Shown here piece by piece: positions 8,915-18,673 of a DNA stretch of 64,000 nucleotides (the stretch's first letter is position 1; every line of letters begins with the position of its first letter). This stretch comes from Marinomonas atlantica. Its GTDB lineage: Bacteria > Pseudomonadota > Gammaproteobacteria > Pseudomonadales > Marinomonadaceae. The position numbers and the translations under genes are program-made. The notes under the pieces were generated by a model that saw only the letters and a list, made by a program, of their open reading frames with translations, had not been told where the DNA came from and did not search any database. The stretch is taken from NCBI RefSeq assembly GCF_001639725.1, contig NZ_LTAW01000006.1:62001-126000 (forward strand), in the 5' to 3' direction.

Positions 8915-10591
8915 CTAGCTGCCTTCCATTACCCACTGCTTGACTACTTGAGCCACACGCTCGGGCTCTTCTGCGATAAGACCACGTATGGCATTCAGCT
9001 GTCGTTCAATTTTCTCTGGTGAGCCAGGCACAGAGACATCTTCGGCACTAACCAGAGACACTTGATCATCAGAAATTTCATCCGTTTCATCGGCAAAAAT
9101 TGCTGCCTCGGTATCTTCTGCCACAGCAATTTTATTTTGATCACCCAGTGTTTTCAGGATTGGACGTACTACCATCAATAGAAGCAATAGAATAAACATA
9201 CCGACAAGTACAGGCTGCAATAATTCTAAGAACCAACTTTGCTTATAAAATGGAATAGCTTCAGGGGCTTCAGGAGGCTCAGGCACAGCAAACGGAGAAT
9301 TAATAACACTCACGCTGTCACCACGAGATGGATCGTAACCAACAGCATCACGCACTAGAAGTGTTAAACGACTCAGTTCTTCATCGCTCCAAGGTGTTCG
9401 AATAATTGCTGAGGTATCAGGATCTATCGACACAATATCGTCAACAACCACAGCAACTGAAAGCCTTCGAACGGTACCTTGTTGTCGCTTGGTATAGCTA
9501 ATACTTCGATCTAGTTCAAAGTTTCGTGTCGTTTCTTCACGTGATTGCCCATTCGCTCCATTTGAACCACCGCCAATCGCAGCGCCATTTTCATCCGCCG
9601 CTTCAGGAATATTAACAGCGCCAGGAGGCTGATTGGTTAACGAGCCAGGTACACCATTATTACCACCATTTGCAGACCGACGTTCTCGTAAAGTTTGCTC
9701 ACTACGAAGTGCTAGCAAGTCTGGATTGTACTGTTCATCCGTTTGTTCTACAGCAGTAAAATCAATATCAGTAGAAACTTCTGCCTTAAATCTTCCGCTT
9801 CCCACAACCGGTGACAAGATATTATTTACTCGCTGGAGCATGACATCCTCAACACGGCGCGAGTATTCAAACTGCTTTCCGGCAATTGAAAGTTGTGAGC
9901 TGGTATCTTTTTCAGTTAACAGTGTCCCGCGCTGATCAACAACCGTGATGTCCTTATCACTCAGCTGTGAAATACTCGATGCGACAAGATTCACAATTGC
10001 ATCGACTTGGCTACGATCTAAACGACGACCAGGATAAAGTTCAAGAAATACCGAAGCACTCGGCTTACGTGTATCTCGAACAAAGACAGATTCTTTAGGG
10101 ATAGCAAGGTGAACACGAGCAGATTTAACACTTTGTAGACTGGTAATGGTTCTACTTAATTCCCCCTCAAGACCACGACGGTAGCGAGTAGTTTCTACAA
10201 ATTGAGACGTACCTAGAGACTGCTCTTGGTCCATAATCTCAAGACCAACAATGTTATCTGAAACAATACCTGAACCGGCTAATTTGAGCCTAGCCTGATG
10301 ATAGAAATCCGACTCAACCAACAACGCGCCAGTGTTTTCGTCAAGCTTGAAAGGAATGTTGTTAACATTCAGAATCTCAACAATTTGATCAGCGTTGTAG
10401 TCTGTAATACTGCTTAACACAGGCTTGTAATCTGGCCCGGATGACCAAAGTACAGCAGCCAATGCAATAGCAATAGATGCAGCAAGACCGACCATCAACG
10501 AAAGCTGACGAATTACCGTCAATTTGTTGAAGCCAGTCAATAACTCCATATAGAGTTTTTGCTCAGATCGATCTGCTGGGACATTATCCAT
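8915..10591 (-). CDS. fliF: Flagellar MS-ring protein FliF
   Basis: A 558-aa inner-membrane protein forming the MS ring around the export gate. It has two TM helices (about residues 33-50 and 447-470), a large periplasmic region with the YscJ-type ring-building motifs (FVETTRYRRGLEGELSRTI, SARVHLAIPKESVFVRD), and an acidic cytoplasmic C-terminus ending in VVKQWVMEGS that binds FliG. The periplasmic loop around residue 310-345 is rich in N and G, as in other FliF proteins. ATG at 10591. Confidence 0.97.
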   Translation of the reverse strand: MDNVPADRSEQKLYMELLTGFNKLTVIRQLSLMVGLAASIAIALAAVLWSSGPDYKPVLSSITDYNADQIVEILNVNNIPFKLDENTGALLVESDFYHQARLKLAGSGIVSDNIVGLEIMDQEQSLGTSQFVETTRYRRGLEGELSRTITSLQSVKSARVHLAIPKESVFVRDTRKPSASVFLELYPGRRLDRSQVDAIVNLVASSISQLSDKDITVVDQRGTLLTEKDTSSQLSIAGKQFEYSRRVEDVMLQRVNNILSPVVGSGRFKAEVSTDIDFTAVEQTDEQYNPDLLALRSEQTLRERRSANGGNNGVPGSLTNQPPGAVNIPEAADENGAAIGGGSNGANGQSREETTRNFELDRSISYTKRQQGTVRRLSVAVVVDDIVSIDPDTSAIIRTPWSDEELSRLTLLVRDAVGYDPSRGDSVSVINSPFAVPEPPEAPEAIPFYKQSWFLELLQPVLVGMFILLLLLMVVRPILKTLGDQNKIAVAEDTEAAIFADETDEISDDQVSLVSAEDVSVPGSPEKIERQLNAIRGLIAEEPERVAQVVKQWVMEGS

Positions 10592-10617
10592 TCAGTACTG
10601 CCGCGTCTAACCCACTC

Positions 10618-10977
10618 TTAAATGGGCATATTCATTATTTTCTCGTAGGCGTCTACCAGCTTATTCCTTACCTGGGTCATCGCTTCAAAGGATACGCTCG
10701 ATTTCTGCAAACCAATCATTACTTGAGGTAAGTCTACCCCTTCTTCACCGCGCTCATAGGCTTGCGCTAGTGCTTTAGACTCTTTCTGCAATGAGTTTAC
10801 ATTATCAACAGCAGTTTTCAGCATGTCGGAAAAATCAGGACGCTCTACCCCTTGGGCGGCTTGCGGCCCCACTTGCTGAATAACGTTTTGACTATTCGAG
10901 CTAGGGGTTTGAATCTGACTTCGCAAGTCACGCATTTGAGAAAGCACCTGATTAATGTCAGGTCTGTCTGTCACCAT
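10618..10977 (-). CDS. fliE: Flagellar hook-basal body protein FliE
   Basis: A 119-aa small export substrate linking the MS ring to the proximal rod. The conserved C-terminal half is clear: [19 protein letters not shown], then [18 protein letters not shown] at the end. It begins the fliEFGHIJ run; the gap to fliF is 26 nt. A possible sigma-54 promoter overlaps the fleR stop about 70 nt upstream, which fits control by FleR. Confidence 0.95.
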   Translation of the reverse strand: MVTDRPDINQVLSQMRDLRSQIQTPSSNSQNVIQQVGPQAAQGVERPDFSDMLKTAVDNVNSLQKESKALAQAYERGEEGVDLPQVMIGLQKSSVSFEAMTQVRNKLVDAYEKIMNMPI

Positions 10978-11002
10978 TTTACTCGCACCAAAAAATGATT
11001 AA

Positions 11003-11020
11003 GTGCTAATAGCTTAGCAC
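11003..11020 (-). other. Inverted repeat between fleR and fliE
   Basis: A perfect 7-bp inverted repeat (GTGCTAA, 4-nt loop, TTAGCAC) lies in the 70-nt gap between the fleR stop and the fliE start. On the minus strand it is followed by a T-rich stretch, so it could act as a weak terminator of fleSR or as a 5' hairpin in the fliE leader. Confidence 0.45.
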
Positions 11021-11047
11021 ACTGTTATTAAAAACTAGACTTTAATA

Positions 11048-12394
11048 TCAATCAACTTCTATGCCACATTCTCGCATCTTTGCGATTTTATAGCGTAATG
11101 TTCGGGGGCTAATGCCCAATTTTTCCGCCACGTCTTTGCGCTTACCTTTGGCATCGACTAGTGCTTGAGCAATAATACGGAATTCATGTTGCTGAACACC
11201 TCGTCCAAGTATCGATGCGGCTTCATTTGCATCTTCGTCTTCTGGCTCTTCTACTTTTGGCGCAGAAACCATATCAAACACAATATGCTCCTCGCTCACC
11301 CTGCCTTGTGTACACAATATTAAGGCGCGCTGAATCACATTCTCTAATTCACGTACATTACCTGGCCAGCCATGAGATTCCAGCTTACTTAACGCAGACG
11401 GTGCCAAGGAAACACTATCAATGCGCATCTTTTGTGCATGCTTTAACAATAAAGCTTCTGCCAGCGGTTGTATATCGCCTTTACGCTCACGGATAGGAGA
11501 CCACCGCAAAGGAAATACATTCAATCGGTAATATAAGTCTTCCCGAAAACCACCCTCTCGTACATATTCAGCCAAATCACGGTTTGTTGTAGCAATGATT
11601 CTCACATCTAACTTAATGGCTTTTTTACCACCCAATCGCTCAACTTCGTGTTCTTGTAATACGCGCAATAATTTTGCCTGCAGTCCGACATCCATTTCAG
11701 TCACTTCATCTAGTAACAAAGTGCCGCCATTGGCTTGTTCGAATTTACCCGCCTGAGAAGAAACAGCTCCCGTATAGGCCCCTTTCTCGTAACCAAACAG
11801 CATGGCTTCGAGCATATTTTCAGGGATGGCGGCGCAATTAATAGCAATAAAAGGGTGTCCATTGCGCTCTGATACAGAATGAATGTATTGCGCTAAAACT
11901 TCTTTACCTGTTCCACTTTCACCACAGATTAAAACCGTTGAATCCGTTACCGCCACTCGCTTTGCCAATTCCAATAAAGCCACACTGGTTGGATCTTTAG
12001 CAATCGGCGTATAACTTTTAACTTTTGCAACTCGGGACGTATGTTTAGCGATAACATCGAGCAACTCATTTTCTTTGAAGGGCTTAAGCAAATAGTCTAC
12101 TGCGCCATTACGCATCGCCTCAACTGCATGAGCAATATCACCATAGGCGGTCATCAGCATCATCGGTAATTCAGGAAAATGCTCAACGACATGCTGAAGT
12201 AATCCGTAGCCATCCATTCCAGGCAAATTGACATCCGATACCACCATATCAAAACTCTGACGCTTTAACGCGACAATGGCATCCTCCGAACTTTCAACCA
12301 TAAAACATTTATAACCCGCCAGTAACAGCGTGTCTTCCAATGCTTCAGCTAATCCTCGGTCATCTTCTACGACCAACAAACTCACTTCAGACAT
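11048..12394 (-). CDS. fleR: Sigma-54-dependent response regulator FleR/FlrC
   Basis: A 448-aa NtrC-type activator. The receiver (about 1-120) has the phospho-acceptor Asp in VVSDVNLPGMDGYG. The AAA+ domain (about 135-365) has Walker A GESGTGKE, the sigma-54-contacting GAYTGA loop, and GGTLLLDEV. A Fis-type helix-turn-helix closes the protein (RKDVAEKLGISPRTLRYKIAK). It is phosphorylated by FleS and drives middle flagellar genes. ATG at 12394 is preferred over the upstream GTG at 12400 because AGGGAG lies 5 nt before it. It overlaps fleS by 8 nt. Confidence 0.95.
   Translation of the reverse strand: MSEVSLLVVEDDRGLAEALEDTLLLAGYKCFMVESSEDAIVALKRQSFDMVVSDVNLPGMDGYGLLQHVVEHFPELPMMLMTAYGDIAHAVEAMRNGAVDYLLKPFKENELLDVIAKHTSRVAKVKSYTPIAKDPTSVALLELAKRVAVTDSTVLICGESGTGKEVLAQYIHSVSERNGHPFIAINCAAIPENMLEAMLFGYEKGAYTGAVSSQAGKFEQANGGTLLLDEVTEMDVGLQAKLLRVLQEHEVERLGGKKAIKLDVRIIATTNRDLAEYVREGGFREDLYYRLNVFPLRWSPIRERKGDIQPLAEALLLKHAQKMRIDSVSLAPSALSKLESHGWPGNVRELENVIQRALILCTQGRVSEEHIVFDMVSAPKVEEPEDEDANEAASILGRGVQQHEFRIIAQALVDAKGKRKDVAEKLGISPRTLRYKIAKMRECGIEVD
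11052..11066 (-). promoter_or_regulatory. Candidate sigma-54 promoter for fliE operon
   Basis: On the minus strand TGGCAT, 5 nt, TTGA resembles the -24/-12 sigma-54 consensus. The GG is intact, but the -12 GC reads GA. It overlaps the fleR stop codon and would start transcription roughly 60 nt before fliE. The neighbouring FleR is a sigma-54 activator, which fits. The imperfect -12 element keeps confidence low. Confidence 0.35.
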
Positions 12395-13547
12395 ACTCAC
12401 TCCCTAAAATTGGCAATGTGATGGTCGCCTTTGTACCAACCTCAGGCTGACTTTCGATTGTAAAGGTACCATGATGGGCACGGATAATCGCTTTCACTAC
12501 CATCAGCCCCAACCCTGTTCCGTGTTGTTTTGTCGTAACAAAACCTTCTTGTACTTTATTGAGCTGTTCATTGCTCATCCCTCGTCCATGATCTTCAACC
12601 GTGATACGTAAAACTTGGTCATGAGCCGAGACCCACAAATCTATTTCTGCACCGCGCTCAGAAGCTTCGATACCATTGTTCACCAAATTCAGTATTGATC
12701 CGACCAACACATCTTGATGACACTGTATTTGTCCTGTTGGCAAACCGTCAACATGAACATTAAGCACAGCATTATTTAGTTCCGTCTGTTCATGTGCACG
12801 CTCAGACACTTTATCAACCAGCACTGTCAGCAGTAGTTTTTCATCCAACTTAATATCTGACTTTGAGAAAATTAGCATATCTCGAATTTGGCGCTCAATA
12901 TTATTCAATCGGTCAGACAACTTCCCCGAAAAACGAACGCGCATATCCTCAGACAAAGATTCTTTCTGTAAGTGCCCTGCGTATAACATGGCAGAAGACA
13001 ACGGCGTGCGTATTTGATGCGCCAGCGCCGCTACCATTTTGCCCATGGTGGAAAGGCGCTCATGATGCGCTAATTGACGTTGCAGCGAATGAGTTTCTGT
13101 TAGGTCAACAAGAATAATCAATTGCCCAGGCACATCACCCAGAGAAGATGTTTCAACACGAACACGCCGTCCAGTGACCATGGTAATCTCGTGGCCATCG
13201 TCTTTCTGAGGCCGAAAACTTTTAGGCACAATATCCGACCACACACCACCCAAAATAGACTCACCAAATAACCGGTCCACAATGGGATTAGTCATCACAA
13301 CTCGTCCTTCCGAATTGAGCAACATGACGCCGACAGGCATGGACCAAAAAAGCTGCTGAAATTGCTTCAGCAGTACTTGATTTTTCGTTTCTTCTTCTCG
13401 TTTGGCGTGCTCTGCCTGTTCCAGTTTTGCGGTTAACAAGCGAACTTCATTTTGCAGTTCTTCATAAGCGTTTTCTAAGGAACGTGAAGTCTCTTCAAAC
13501 AGACTGAATGCTTCTTTTAGACGGGCAATTTCTTCGTCCTTGTCCAC
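12387..13547 (-). CDS. fleS: Flagellar sensor histidine kinase FleS/FlrB
   Basis: A 386-aa soluble kinase with no TM helix. It has an N-terminal coiled coil (1-60), a PAS domain (about 65-165, PVGVMLLNSEGRVVMTNP), a HisKA dimerisation domain with phospho-His in ALAHQIRTPL, and a GHKL ATPase with N, G1 (VEDHGRGM) and G2 (GTGLGLMVV) boxes. It phosphorylates FleR, whose gene overlaps its 3' end. The GTG at 13547 abuts the preceding stop and has a GGAG site about 7 nt upstream. Confidence 0.95.
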   Translation of the reverse strand: MDKDEEIARLKEAFSLFEETSRSLENAYEELQNEVRLLTAKLEQAEHAKREEETKNQVLLKQFQQLFWSMPVGVMLLNSEGRVVMTNPIVDRLFGESILGGVWSDIVPKSFRPQKDDGHEITMVTGRRVRVETSSLGDVPGQLIILVDLTETHSLQRQLAHHERLSTMGKMVAALAHQIRTPLSSAMLYAGHLQKESLSEDMRVRFSGKLSDRLNNIERQIRDMLIFSKSDIKLDEKLLLTVLVDKVSERAHEQTELNNAVLNVHVDGLPTGQIQCHQDVLVGSILNLVNNGIEASERGAEIDLWVSAHDQVLRITVEDHGRGMSNEQLNKVQEGFVTTKQHGTGLGLMVVKAIIRAHHGTFTIESQPEVGTKATITLPILGSEYV

Positions 13548-14018
13548 TTAGAACTCCGACTTATCTATACGGTAACGACGCATCTTTTCAATCAATGTTG
13601 TTCGTTGAATTTGCAGTAAACTAGCCGCTTTAGAAACCACACCATTTGAAGACGTTAACGCATGACGAATCAACACCGACTCAAGATGCCGAATATAAAC
13701 GTTAAGGTTTACAGCTTGCGTACGTGGCATATTAGGAGATTCAGCCAAGCGATTCAAAATAGGCAAAATCTGTTCTTGGCGCCATGGTATAGGACAACAC
13801 CAGATCGCTTCATCAGACGCCATATCTTCTCGCTCTTGCAGCCAAATAGAAGGCAGCGGTAAAGACAGCTTGGTGACGTCAACCAAACTTCCAACAACAA
13901 AGAAATCAACAAGTTCGTCCTGTTGCGGGTCCATGACAATCTCAATTCCGAGAAAATGCAGGATCGGCGCAACCGCTTGAGTCTCTTCTTGACTGACACC
14001 AATGATACAAGCTTTCAT
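13548..14018 (-). CDS. FleQ/FlrA-like regulator lacking the AAA+ domain
   Basis: 156 aa from ATG 14018; a TTG at 14027 would add three residues. The C-terminus (about 108-152, with LESVLIRHAL, SNGVVSKAASLLQIQRTTLI, EKMRRYRI) is very like the Fis-type DNA-binding end of FleQ. The N-terminal 90 residues resemble the degenerate FleQ receiver. The whole central AAA+ module of about 240 aa is absent: no Walker A, no GAFTGA loop. It sits exactly where fleQ sits in Pseudomonas, just upstream of fleS-fleR. It could bind FleQ sites without activating sigma-54, acting as a repressor or FleQ partner. The reading frame is clean, so this is not obviously a decaying pseudogene. Confidence 0.82.
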   Translation of the reverse strand: MKACIIGVSQEETQAVAPILHFLGIEIVMDPQQDELVDFFVVGSLVDVTKLSLPLPSIWLQEREDMASDEAIWCCPIPWRQEQILPILNRLAESPNMPRTQAVNLNVYIRHLESVLIRHALTSSNGVVSKAASLLQIQRTTLIEKMRRYRIDKSEF

Positions 14019-14125
14019 GATTCTCAATTAATGGCTGCATTAACCCTAAACTTTAGCACAGTGTTACCAAAGAGACATGCTATCAGCTTAGTAAAATGAC
14101 AATAATTTCTATATAAGGCAATGGT

Positions 14126-14812
14126 TTAACTGTTTAGGCTTTTGAACAGCAAATCAAACTCGGCTTCGGCTGTTGATACATCTTGATGCCAAGAAAGGCG
14201 TCCTAATAACGGTGCCGATAGCATGCTATTCAACGTTGCTAGGTTCTCTTCATAGCAACTCATGTAATCTTGTCCACCATTAGCTACCCAACCAGCGATT
14301 TTCAGACCATCGCGACGAATCGCCTCCATAGTCAAAAATGCATGATTCAAACAACCTAAACGCATATTGACGACAACGATTACCGGCATAGCTAAACGCT
14401 TCGCTAAATCAGACAATAACTCTCGATCGTTCACTGGCACGCGCCAACCTCCAGCCCCCTCAACCAAAGCAAAATCATGAGGTGTTAATAAGCTACCCCG
14501 AACAAAGCCTTCTAAACGCGTTACCGTGATGATTTTGTTTTCTTTTGCGGCCGCGATATGTGGTGCAACAGCAGGCTCAAATACAACTGGATTTACTTGT
14601 TCATAATGCAATGACACCGAACTCGCCGCCTGAATTTTCAAGGCATCATCATTTCGCAACTTACCATCAATCATTTCCGCCCCAGCAGAAATGGGCTTCA
14701 CTCCCATTGAGCGTAAATTTTGACGAGCCGCCGCCGCCAATAAACCCACACATACATGGGTTTTGCCTGCATCTGTATCAGTGCCGGTGATAAAGTACTG
14801 TTGCTTAGCCAT
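14126..14812 (-). CDS. bioD: Dethiobiotin synthetase BioD
   Basis: A 228-aa ATP-dependent carboxylase closing the ureido ring of dethiobiotin. A P-loop-like motif near the N-terminus (ITGTDTDAGKTHV) and the VEGAGGWRVP segment are diagnostic. ATG at 14812 is chosen over TTG 14818 because AAGG lies 6 nt upstream and the protein then begins as in other BioD. It overlaps bioC by 8 nt and is the last gene of bioB-F-H-C-D. Confidence 0.96.
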   Translation of the reverse strand: MAKQQYFITGTDTDAGKTHVCVGLLAAAARQNLRSMGVKPISAGAEMIDGKLRNDDALKIQAASSVSLHYEQVNPVVFEPAVAPHIAAAKENKIITVTRLEGFVRGSLLTPHDFALVEGAGGWRVPVNDRELLSDLAKRLAMPVIVVVNMRLGCLNHAFLTMEAIRRDGLKIAGWVANGGQDYMSCYEENLATLNSMLSAPLLGRLSWHQDVSTAEAEFDLLFKSLNS

Positions 14813-15593
14813 GATCAACCTTCGTCAATTGAATAAACGCCACCTCATAAGACAATGGAATACCAAGCGGGGTTTGCAGCTGCTTGTATTGTAATTCAAA
14901 GGCTTTCCACTTAGAGGGGGAAATAACACTGGAGTCTTCCATTACAACCGAAGCTCCTACTTTTTTTAGTGAATAGACGGCTTCTTTTACCGTAGGATAA
15001 TGCACTGTCATGGTATGCTGTTGCGCTCTCTGGATAATAAAACCAGCAGCTTTACAGTCATCTAGGATCTTAGCCATGCTCGGGTAATGGTTATGATGCG
15101 AACGGCCGTCTACCCCTTGCCAAGCTTGACTAAGTTCAGGCATCGAGCCAGACACCAAAGTAGACACAAGCACTTGGCCTTGATCATTCAACACTCTAAA
15201 CAGCTCACTAAAAAGCCTGGATGGCGTTAAACACCACTGAATGGCCAAGCTGGACATCACGCCATCAAAAATACTGTTTGCAAAAGGCAAGGCCTCTGCA
15301 TCTGCACATACGAATGCTGCGCTAGGTACTCTTTGGCGTGCTTTGTGAAGCATCGAGAAGGACAAATCCAGCCCGACCACTTGCTGACCGTTTAACACCG
15401 AAAGCGCTCGTCCAGTCCCTGTGCCCAAATCAAGCCAACGTTGATCCATAACAGGGAAATACCACTCTATCAGTTGCGTTAAGACCTGCTCTTGAAACAC
15501 CGCATATTGATCATAACTGTGCGCAGCTCGTGAGAAACTGTTTGCCACTTTTTGTTTGTAAACAATGTCTGAGTTAGTTAAACGTGTTGTCAT
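14805..15593 (-). CDS. bioC: Malonyl-ACP O-methyltransferase BioC
   Basis: A 262-aa SAM-dependent methyltransferase that starts pimelate-moiety synthesis by methylating malonyl-ACP. Motif I (LDLGTGTGRAL) and the later SLAIQWCLTP segment (the typical BioC S-x-AIQW) are present. The N-terminus VANSFSRAAHSYDQYA matches BioC. Its ATG lies 20 nt inside bioH, indicating coupled translation. Its partner BioH, which ends the cycle, is encoded directly upstream. Confidence 0.95.
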   Translation of the reverse strand: MTTRLTNSDIVYKQKVANSFSRAAHSYDQYAVFQEQVLTQLIEWYFPVMDQRWLDLGTGTGRALSVLNGQQVVGLDLSFSMLHKARQRVPSAAFVCADAEALPFANSIFDGVMSSLAIQWCLTPSRLFSELFRVLNDQGQVLVSTLVSGSMPELSQAWQGVDGRSHHNHYPSMAKILDDCKAAGFIIQRAQQHTMTVHYPTVKEAVYSLKKVGASVVMEDSSVISPSKWKAFELQYKQLQTPLGIPLSYEVAFIQLTKVDHG

Positions 15594-16380
15594 TAATGTA
15601 CTGGGTTACCGTCGCCACAAACTGTGACGGGTCTTCTAAAAAAGGTTGATGGGCCTGATTTGGTAAAGCCAACACCGTTTGCTGGTAGTTCTTTGGCAGC
15701 CACTGAATCACTTTTTCTGTATCAACCAAAGCATCTTGAGCACCATACATATGTAAATTTGGCACATCCAGCAGTTCAATTTCGCGCCGTACATCTAATG
15801 TTTCTAGCAAAGCCAAACCACGAATTAATGCTTCTGGGTCTATCAACTCTTTAGGCTGCAGATTAGACAAAATTTTGGTTAAACCTTTCACGTCTGAGGC
15901 ACCCTGAGCCTGCAAAGTCAAAAAACGGCGAAAGCCTTTCTCTGGTGATTGTTTTACAAGGTCGAAAAAGTGCGAGAACGCATCCGGCTCCATGCCAATT
16001 GGCCATTCACCAATAGCGGTAAAACATGGCGCACTTGCCACCGATATGACCCCTTTTACGCAACTAGAACGTCGCGCAGCAACATAGTTTGCAATCATCC
16101 CGCCTAACGACCAGCCGACCCACCAACAGGGCTTTGGCGCAGCACGGAGCAATTGCTCAGCAAGTGCATCAATATCGTAGTTTGGCCCGAAGCGATTACG
16201 TTTATGCCAGTTTGGATCTACAGAGACACCCGGTAAATTAGCCAATACCACATAAAAATGCTGACTCAGCTTAGTCGCCGTCTCATGGAAAACTTCTTTT
16301 GGCATAGCCCATCCAGGCACCAAAAAAATTGCGGGAAGGTTAGGATCACCAAAGGTTTCGGTTTCAATCGGAGTTCGCAT
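15574..16380 (-). CDS. bioH: Pimeloyl-ACP methyl ester carboxylesterase BioH
   Basis: A 268-aa alpha/beta hydrolase. The nucleophile elbow GWSLGGMIA (Ser), acid in YGAQDALVD and His in NQAHQPFLEDP form the triad. BioH cleaves the methyl ester put on by BioC, ending chain elongation. Its position between bioF and bioC makes the assignment firm even though alpha/beta hydrolases are common. A gap of 6 nt separates it from bioF. Confidence 0.93.
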   Translation of the reverse strand: MRTPIETETFGDPNLPAIFLVPGWAMPKEVFHETATKLSQHFYVVLANLPGVSVDPNWHKRNRFGPNYDIDALAEQLLRAAPKPCWWVGWSLGGMIANYVAARRSSCVKGVISVASAPCFTAIGEWPIGMEPDAFSHFFDLVKQSPEKGFRRFLTLQAQGASDVKGLTKILSNLQPKELIDPEALIRGLALLETLDVRREIELLDVPNLHMYGAQDALVDTEKVIQWLPKNYQQTVLALPNQAHQPFLEDPSQFVATVTQYINDNTFN

Positions 16381-16386
16381 TTTTAA

Positions 16387-17571
16387 TCACTCAGACACAT
16401 CGTTAAAGATGGCATCTAGGGTATCACACAAATGCACGACTTCCCCATGAGTGTGTTCAGCACTCAACGTAATGCGAATCCTAGCAGTATTTGGCGGGAC
16501 GGTCGGAGGTCGAATCGCTTTACATAAGATTCCCGCCTTCGCCAACGCAGCACTGATGTGCAGTGCCTCATCACTCTGACCAATTAACATAGGCTGAATA
16601 GCGCTGTCAGATGGCATCATCGGATACGGCCATGCTGCGGATCGCTGTCGTAGCAGCTGAATATGGCTCGCTAGCTGCTCTCGACGTCGCTGACCTTCAT
16701 CCGTTCGAATCAACTCTAGACTGGCTAAAACCGTTGCCGCAATCGCAGGAGACATCGCTGTGGTGTAAATATAAGGACGCGCAAATTGCGTTAGATAATC
16801 AGCCATGTCTTGAGAGCAAGCAACAAAAGCTCCGGCAACACCAAATGCTTTACCAAACGTCCCCATTAAAAACGGTACATCTTGAGCACCTAAGCCTTCT
16901 AGATCTATTGCACCTTTACCTTCATGCCCCATACAGCCTAAGCCATGAGCGTCATCTACCATCAATAACCATTCATGCTCACGAGCAAGTGAGGCCAATG
17001 ATGCGAGTGGTGCTCTATCGCCGTCCATACTGAAAATACCATCTGTTGCCAGCACACCCGGCTGGTCAAAAGATTGAAGGTATTTTTGAGCGCTGGTCAC
17101 ATCATTATGTAAATAACGTTTAAAGATTGCACCGCTTAATCGAGCACCGTCAATGAGCGACGCATGATTCAACTTATCCATCAAGACAGGGTGTTGTTTG
17201 CTAGCAAGCGCAGAAATAACCGCAAGGTTTGCCATATAACCGGTACTAAATAACAATACACGCTCATACCCTAACCAATCTGATAACGTTTGCTCTAAGC
17301 GCTCATGTATATCCAAATGACCACAGACAAGGTGAGAAGCGCCACTGCCGACACCATATTGGTGTGCGGCATCGGATAAGCACTGCTTTAACTGAGGGTG
17401 ATTGGCTAAACCTAGATAGTCATTTGAGCAAAATGATAAATAGCGTCGATCGCCTTGCATCATCCATGTGGTTTGCGGACTCGAAACCACTTGAGTAGAG
17501 CGAAATAAGTACTGCTCTCGGCGCTCTTCAAGCGCCTCAAGCATCCAAGCAGGTGTTTTAAACGGTGGCAT
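16387..17571 (-). CDS. bioF: 8-amino-7-oxononanoate synthase BioF
   Basis: A 394-aa PLP enzyme condensing pimeloyl-ACP and alanine. Seen: [23 protein letters not shown], the [12 protein letters not shown] stretch and the PLP-lysine region [17 protein letters not shown] at 17571 gives the family-typical N-terminus and a 14-nt overlap with bioB; the frame is open back to a TTG at 17616, which would overlap bioB by 59 nt and is unlikely. Second gene of the bio operon. Confidence 0.96.
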   Translation of the reverse strand: MPPFKTPAWMLEALEERREQYLFRSTQVVSSPQTTWMMQGDRRYLSFCSNDYLGLANHPQLKQCLSDAAHQYGVGSGASHLVCGHLDIHERLEQTLSDWLGYERVLLFSTGYMANLAVISALASKQHPVLMDKLNHASLIDGARLSGAIFKRYLHNDVTSAQKYLQSFDQPGVLATDGIFSMDGDRAPLASLASLAREHEWLLMVDDAHGLGCMGHEGKGAIDLEGLGAQDVPFLMGTFGKAFGVAGAFVACSQDMADYLTQFARPYIYTTAMSPAIAATVLASLELIRTDEGQRRREQLASHIQLLRQRSAAWPYPMMPSDSAIQPMLIGQSDEALHISAALAKAGILCKAIRPPTVPPNTARIRITLSAEHTHGEVVHLCDTLDAIFNDVSE

Positions 17572-18607
17572 CGTAGAAAAACTTGGCTTCGTTTTGTGCT
17601 TTAGCCTGAGCCGCAATCGCTTCCGTTACGGCTTCATCAGACACATCGTGACGTCGTTCAGGTTGAATACCCAACTTCTCAAACAACATACGATCTTTAT
17701 CTGCTTCAGGATTACCCGTTGTCAGCAGCTTTTCGCCGTAGAAAATAGAGTTAGCGCCCGCCATAAAGCACAAGGCTTGAGTTTGTTCACTCATGCCTTG
17801 ACGGCCTGCAGATAGACGCACATGAGACGTTGGCATAATAATACGCGCTACAGCGATGGTTCGAATAAATTCAAATTCATCTAAATCATCAACATTTTCT
17901 AGCGGCGTCCCTTCTACTTTTACCAGCATATTAATTGGCACGCTTTCTGGATGCGGTGTCATCAAAGCCAATTGGCGTAATAAGCCCACACGATCTTTTT
18001 GCTCTTCTCCCAGCCCCATAATACCGCCACAACACAGCTTCACACCGGTATCACGAACGTTGGATAACGTATCCAAACGCTCTTGGTATGAACGCGTAGT
18101 GATAATACTGTCGTAAAACTCAGGAGAGGTGTCTAAGTTGTGGTTATAATAATCAAGACCCACATCGGCCAACTGCTTTGCTTGCGCTTTATTCAGTGTC
18201 CCCAGCGTCACACAAGACTCTAGACCGAGCTGTTTGACACCTTTGATCATCTCTAACACATAAGGGAAGTCTTTTTCTGAAGGATGCTTCCAAGCCGCGC
18301 CCATACAGAAACGTGTGGCGCCTTCTTTCTTTGCAAGTGTCGCTTCTTCCAACACTTTCTGCACTTCCATTAACTTCTCTTTTTCCAATTCTGTGTTGTA
18401 GTGGCCACTTTGCGGACAGTATTTACAGTCTTCTGGACATGCGCCGGTTTTGATGGACAATAGAGTACTGACTTGCACTTCATTGGGTGCAAAGTTTGCA
18501 CGGTGAACGGTTTGCGCATGGAAGAGCAAATCCATAAAAGGCATGTCAAACAATGCTTGAACTTCTTGGCTAGTCCAGTCGTATCGAGGTTGAGTCGAAA
18601 TATTCAC
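17558..18607 (-). CDS. bioB: Biotin synthase BioB
   Basis: A 349-aa radical-SAM enzyme inserting sulfur into dethiobiotin. The cluster-binding [12 protein letters not shown] (CxxxCxxC) is intact, as are the [11 protein letters not shown] and [18 protein letters not shown] segments that provide 2Fe-2S ligands. Start is GTG at 18607 with a GGAG site about 8 nt upstream. First gene of bioB-F-H-C-D; its promoter and a BirA-like box lie upstream inside comF. Confidence 0.97.
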   Translation of the reverse strand: MNISTQPRYDWTSQEVQALFDMPFMDLLFHAQTVHRANFAPNEVQVSTLLSIKTGACPEDCKYCPQSGHYNTELEKEKLMEVQKVLEEATLAKKEGATRFCMGAAWKHPSEKDFPYVLEMIKGVKQLGLESCVTLGTLNKAQAKQLADVGLDYYNHNLDTSPEFYDSIITTRSYQERLDTLSNVRDTGVKLCCGGIMGLGEEQKDRVGLLRQLALMTPHPESVPINMLVKVEGTPLENVDDLDEFEFIRTIAVARIIMPTSHVRLSAGRQGMSEQTQALCFMAGANSIFYGEKLLTTGNPEADKDRMLFEKLGIQPERRHDVSDEAVTEAIAAQAKAQNEAKFFYDATV

Positions 18608-18645
18608 CGCTATGGCTCCATCATTTTATTGTTGCAAGGAACGCA

Positions 18646-18673
18646 ATACTAATGAACCACTCCGATCTGTCAA
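18646..18673 (-). promoter_or_regulatory. Sigma-70 promoter for bioB
   Basis: On the minus strand a perfect -35 TTGACA (18668-18673) is followed after 16 nt by TAGTAT (18646-18651) as the -10. The start point would fall near 18640, some 30 nt before the bioB GTG. The -35 lies within one half of the BirA-like inverted repeat, so BirA binding would block it. The promoter lies over the comF start codon. Confidence 0.6.

Noticed and set aside
13754..14002. 82-aa minus-strand ORF inside the FleQ-like gene
   Set aside because: It is a frame shadow: the other frame has a clear FleQ-like DNA-binding end and abuts fleS.
14028..14125. Sigma-54 promoter before the FleQ-like gene
   Set aside because: A GG..GC pair is present but spaced one base short (9 instead of 10), so it does not meet the consensus.
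16611..17033. 140-aa plus-strand ORF
   Set aside because: Antisense to bioF, with no recognisable domain; the biotin gene accounts for the sequence.
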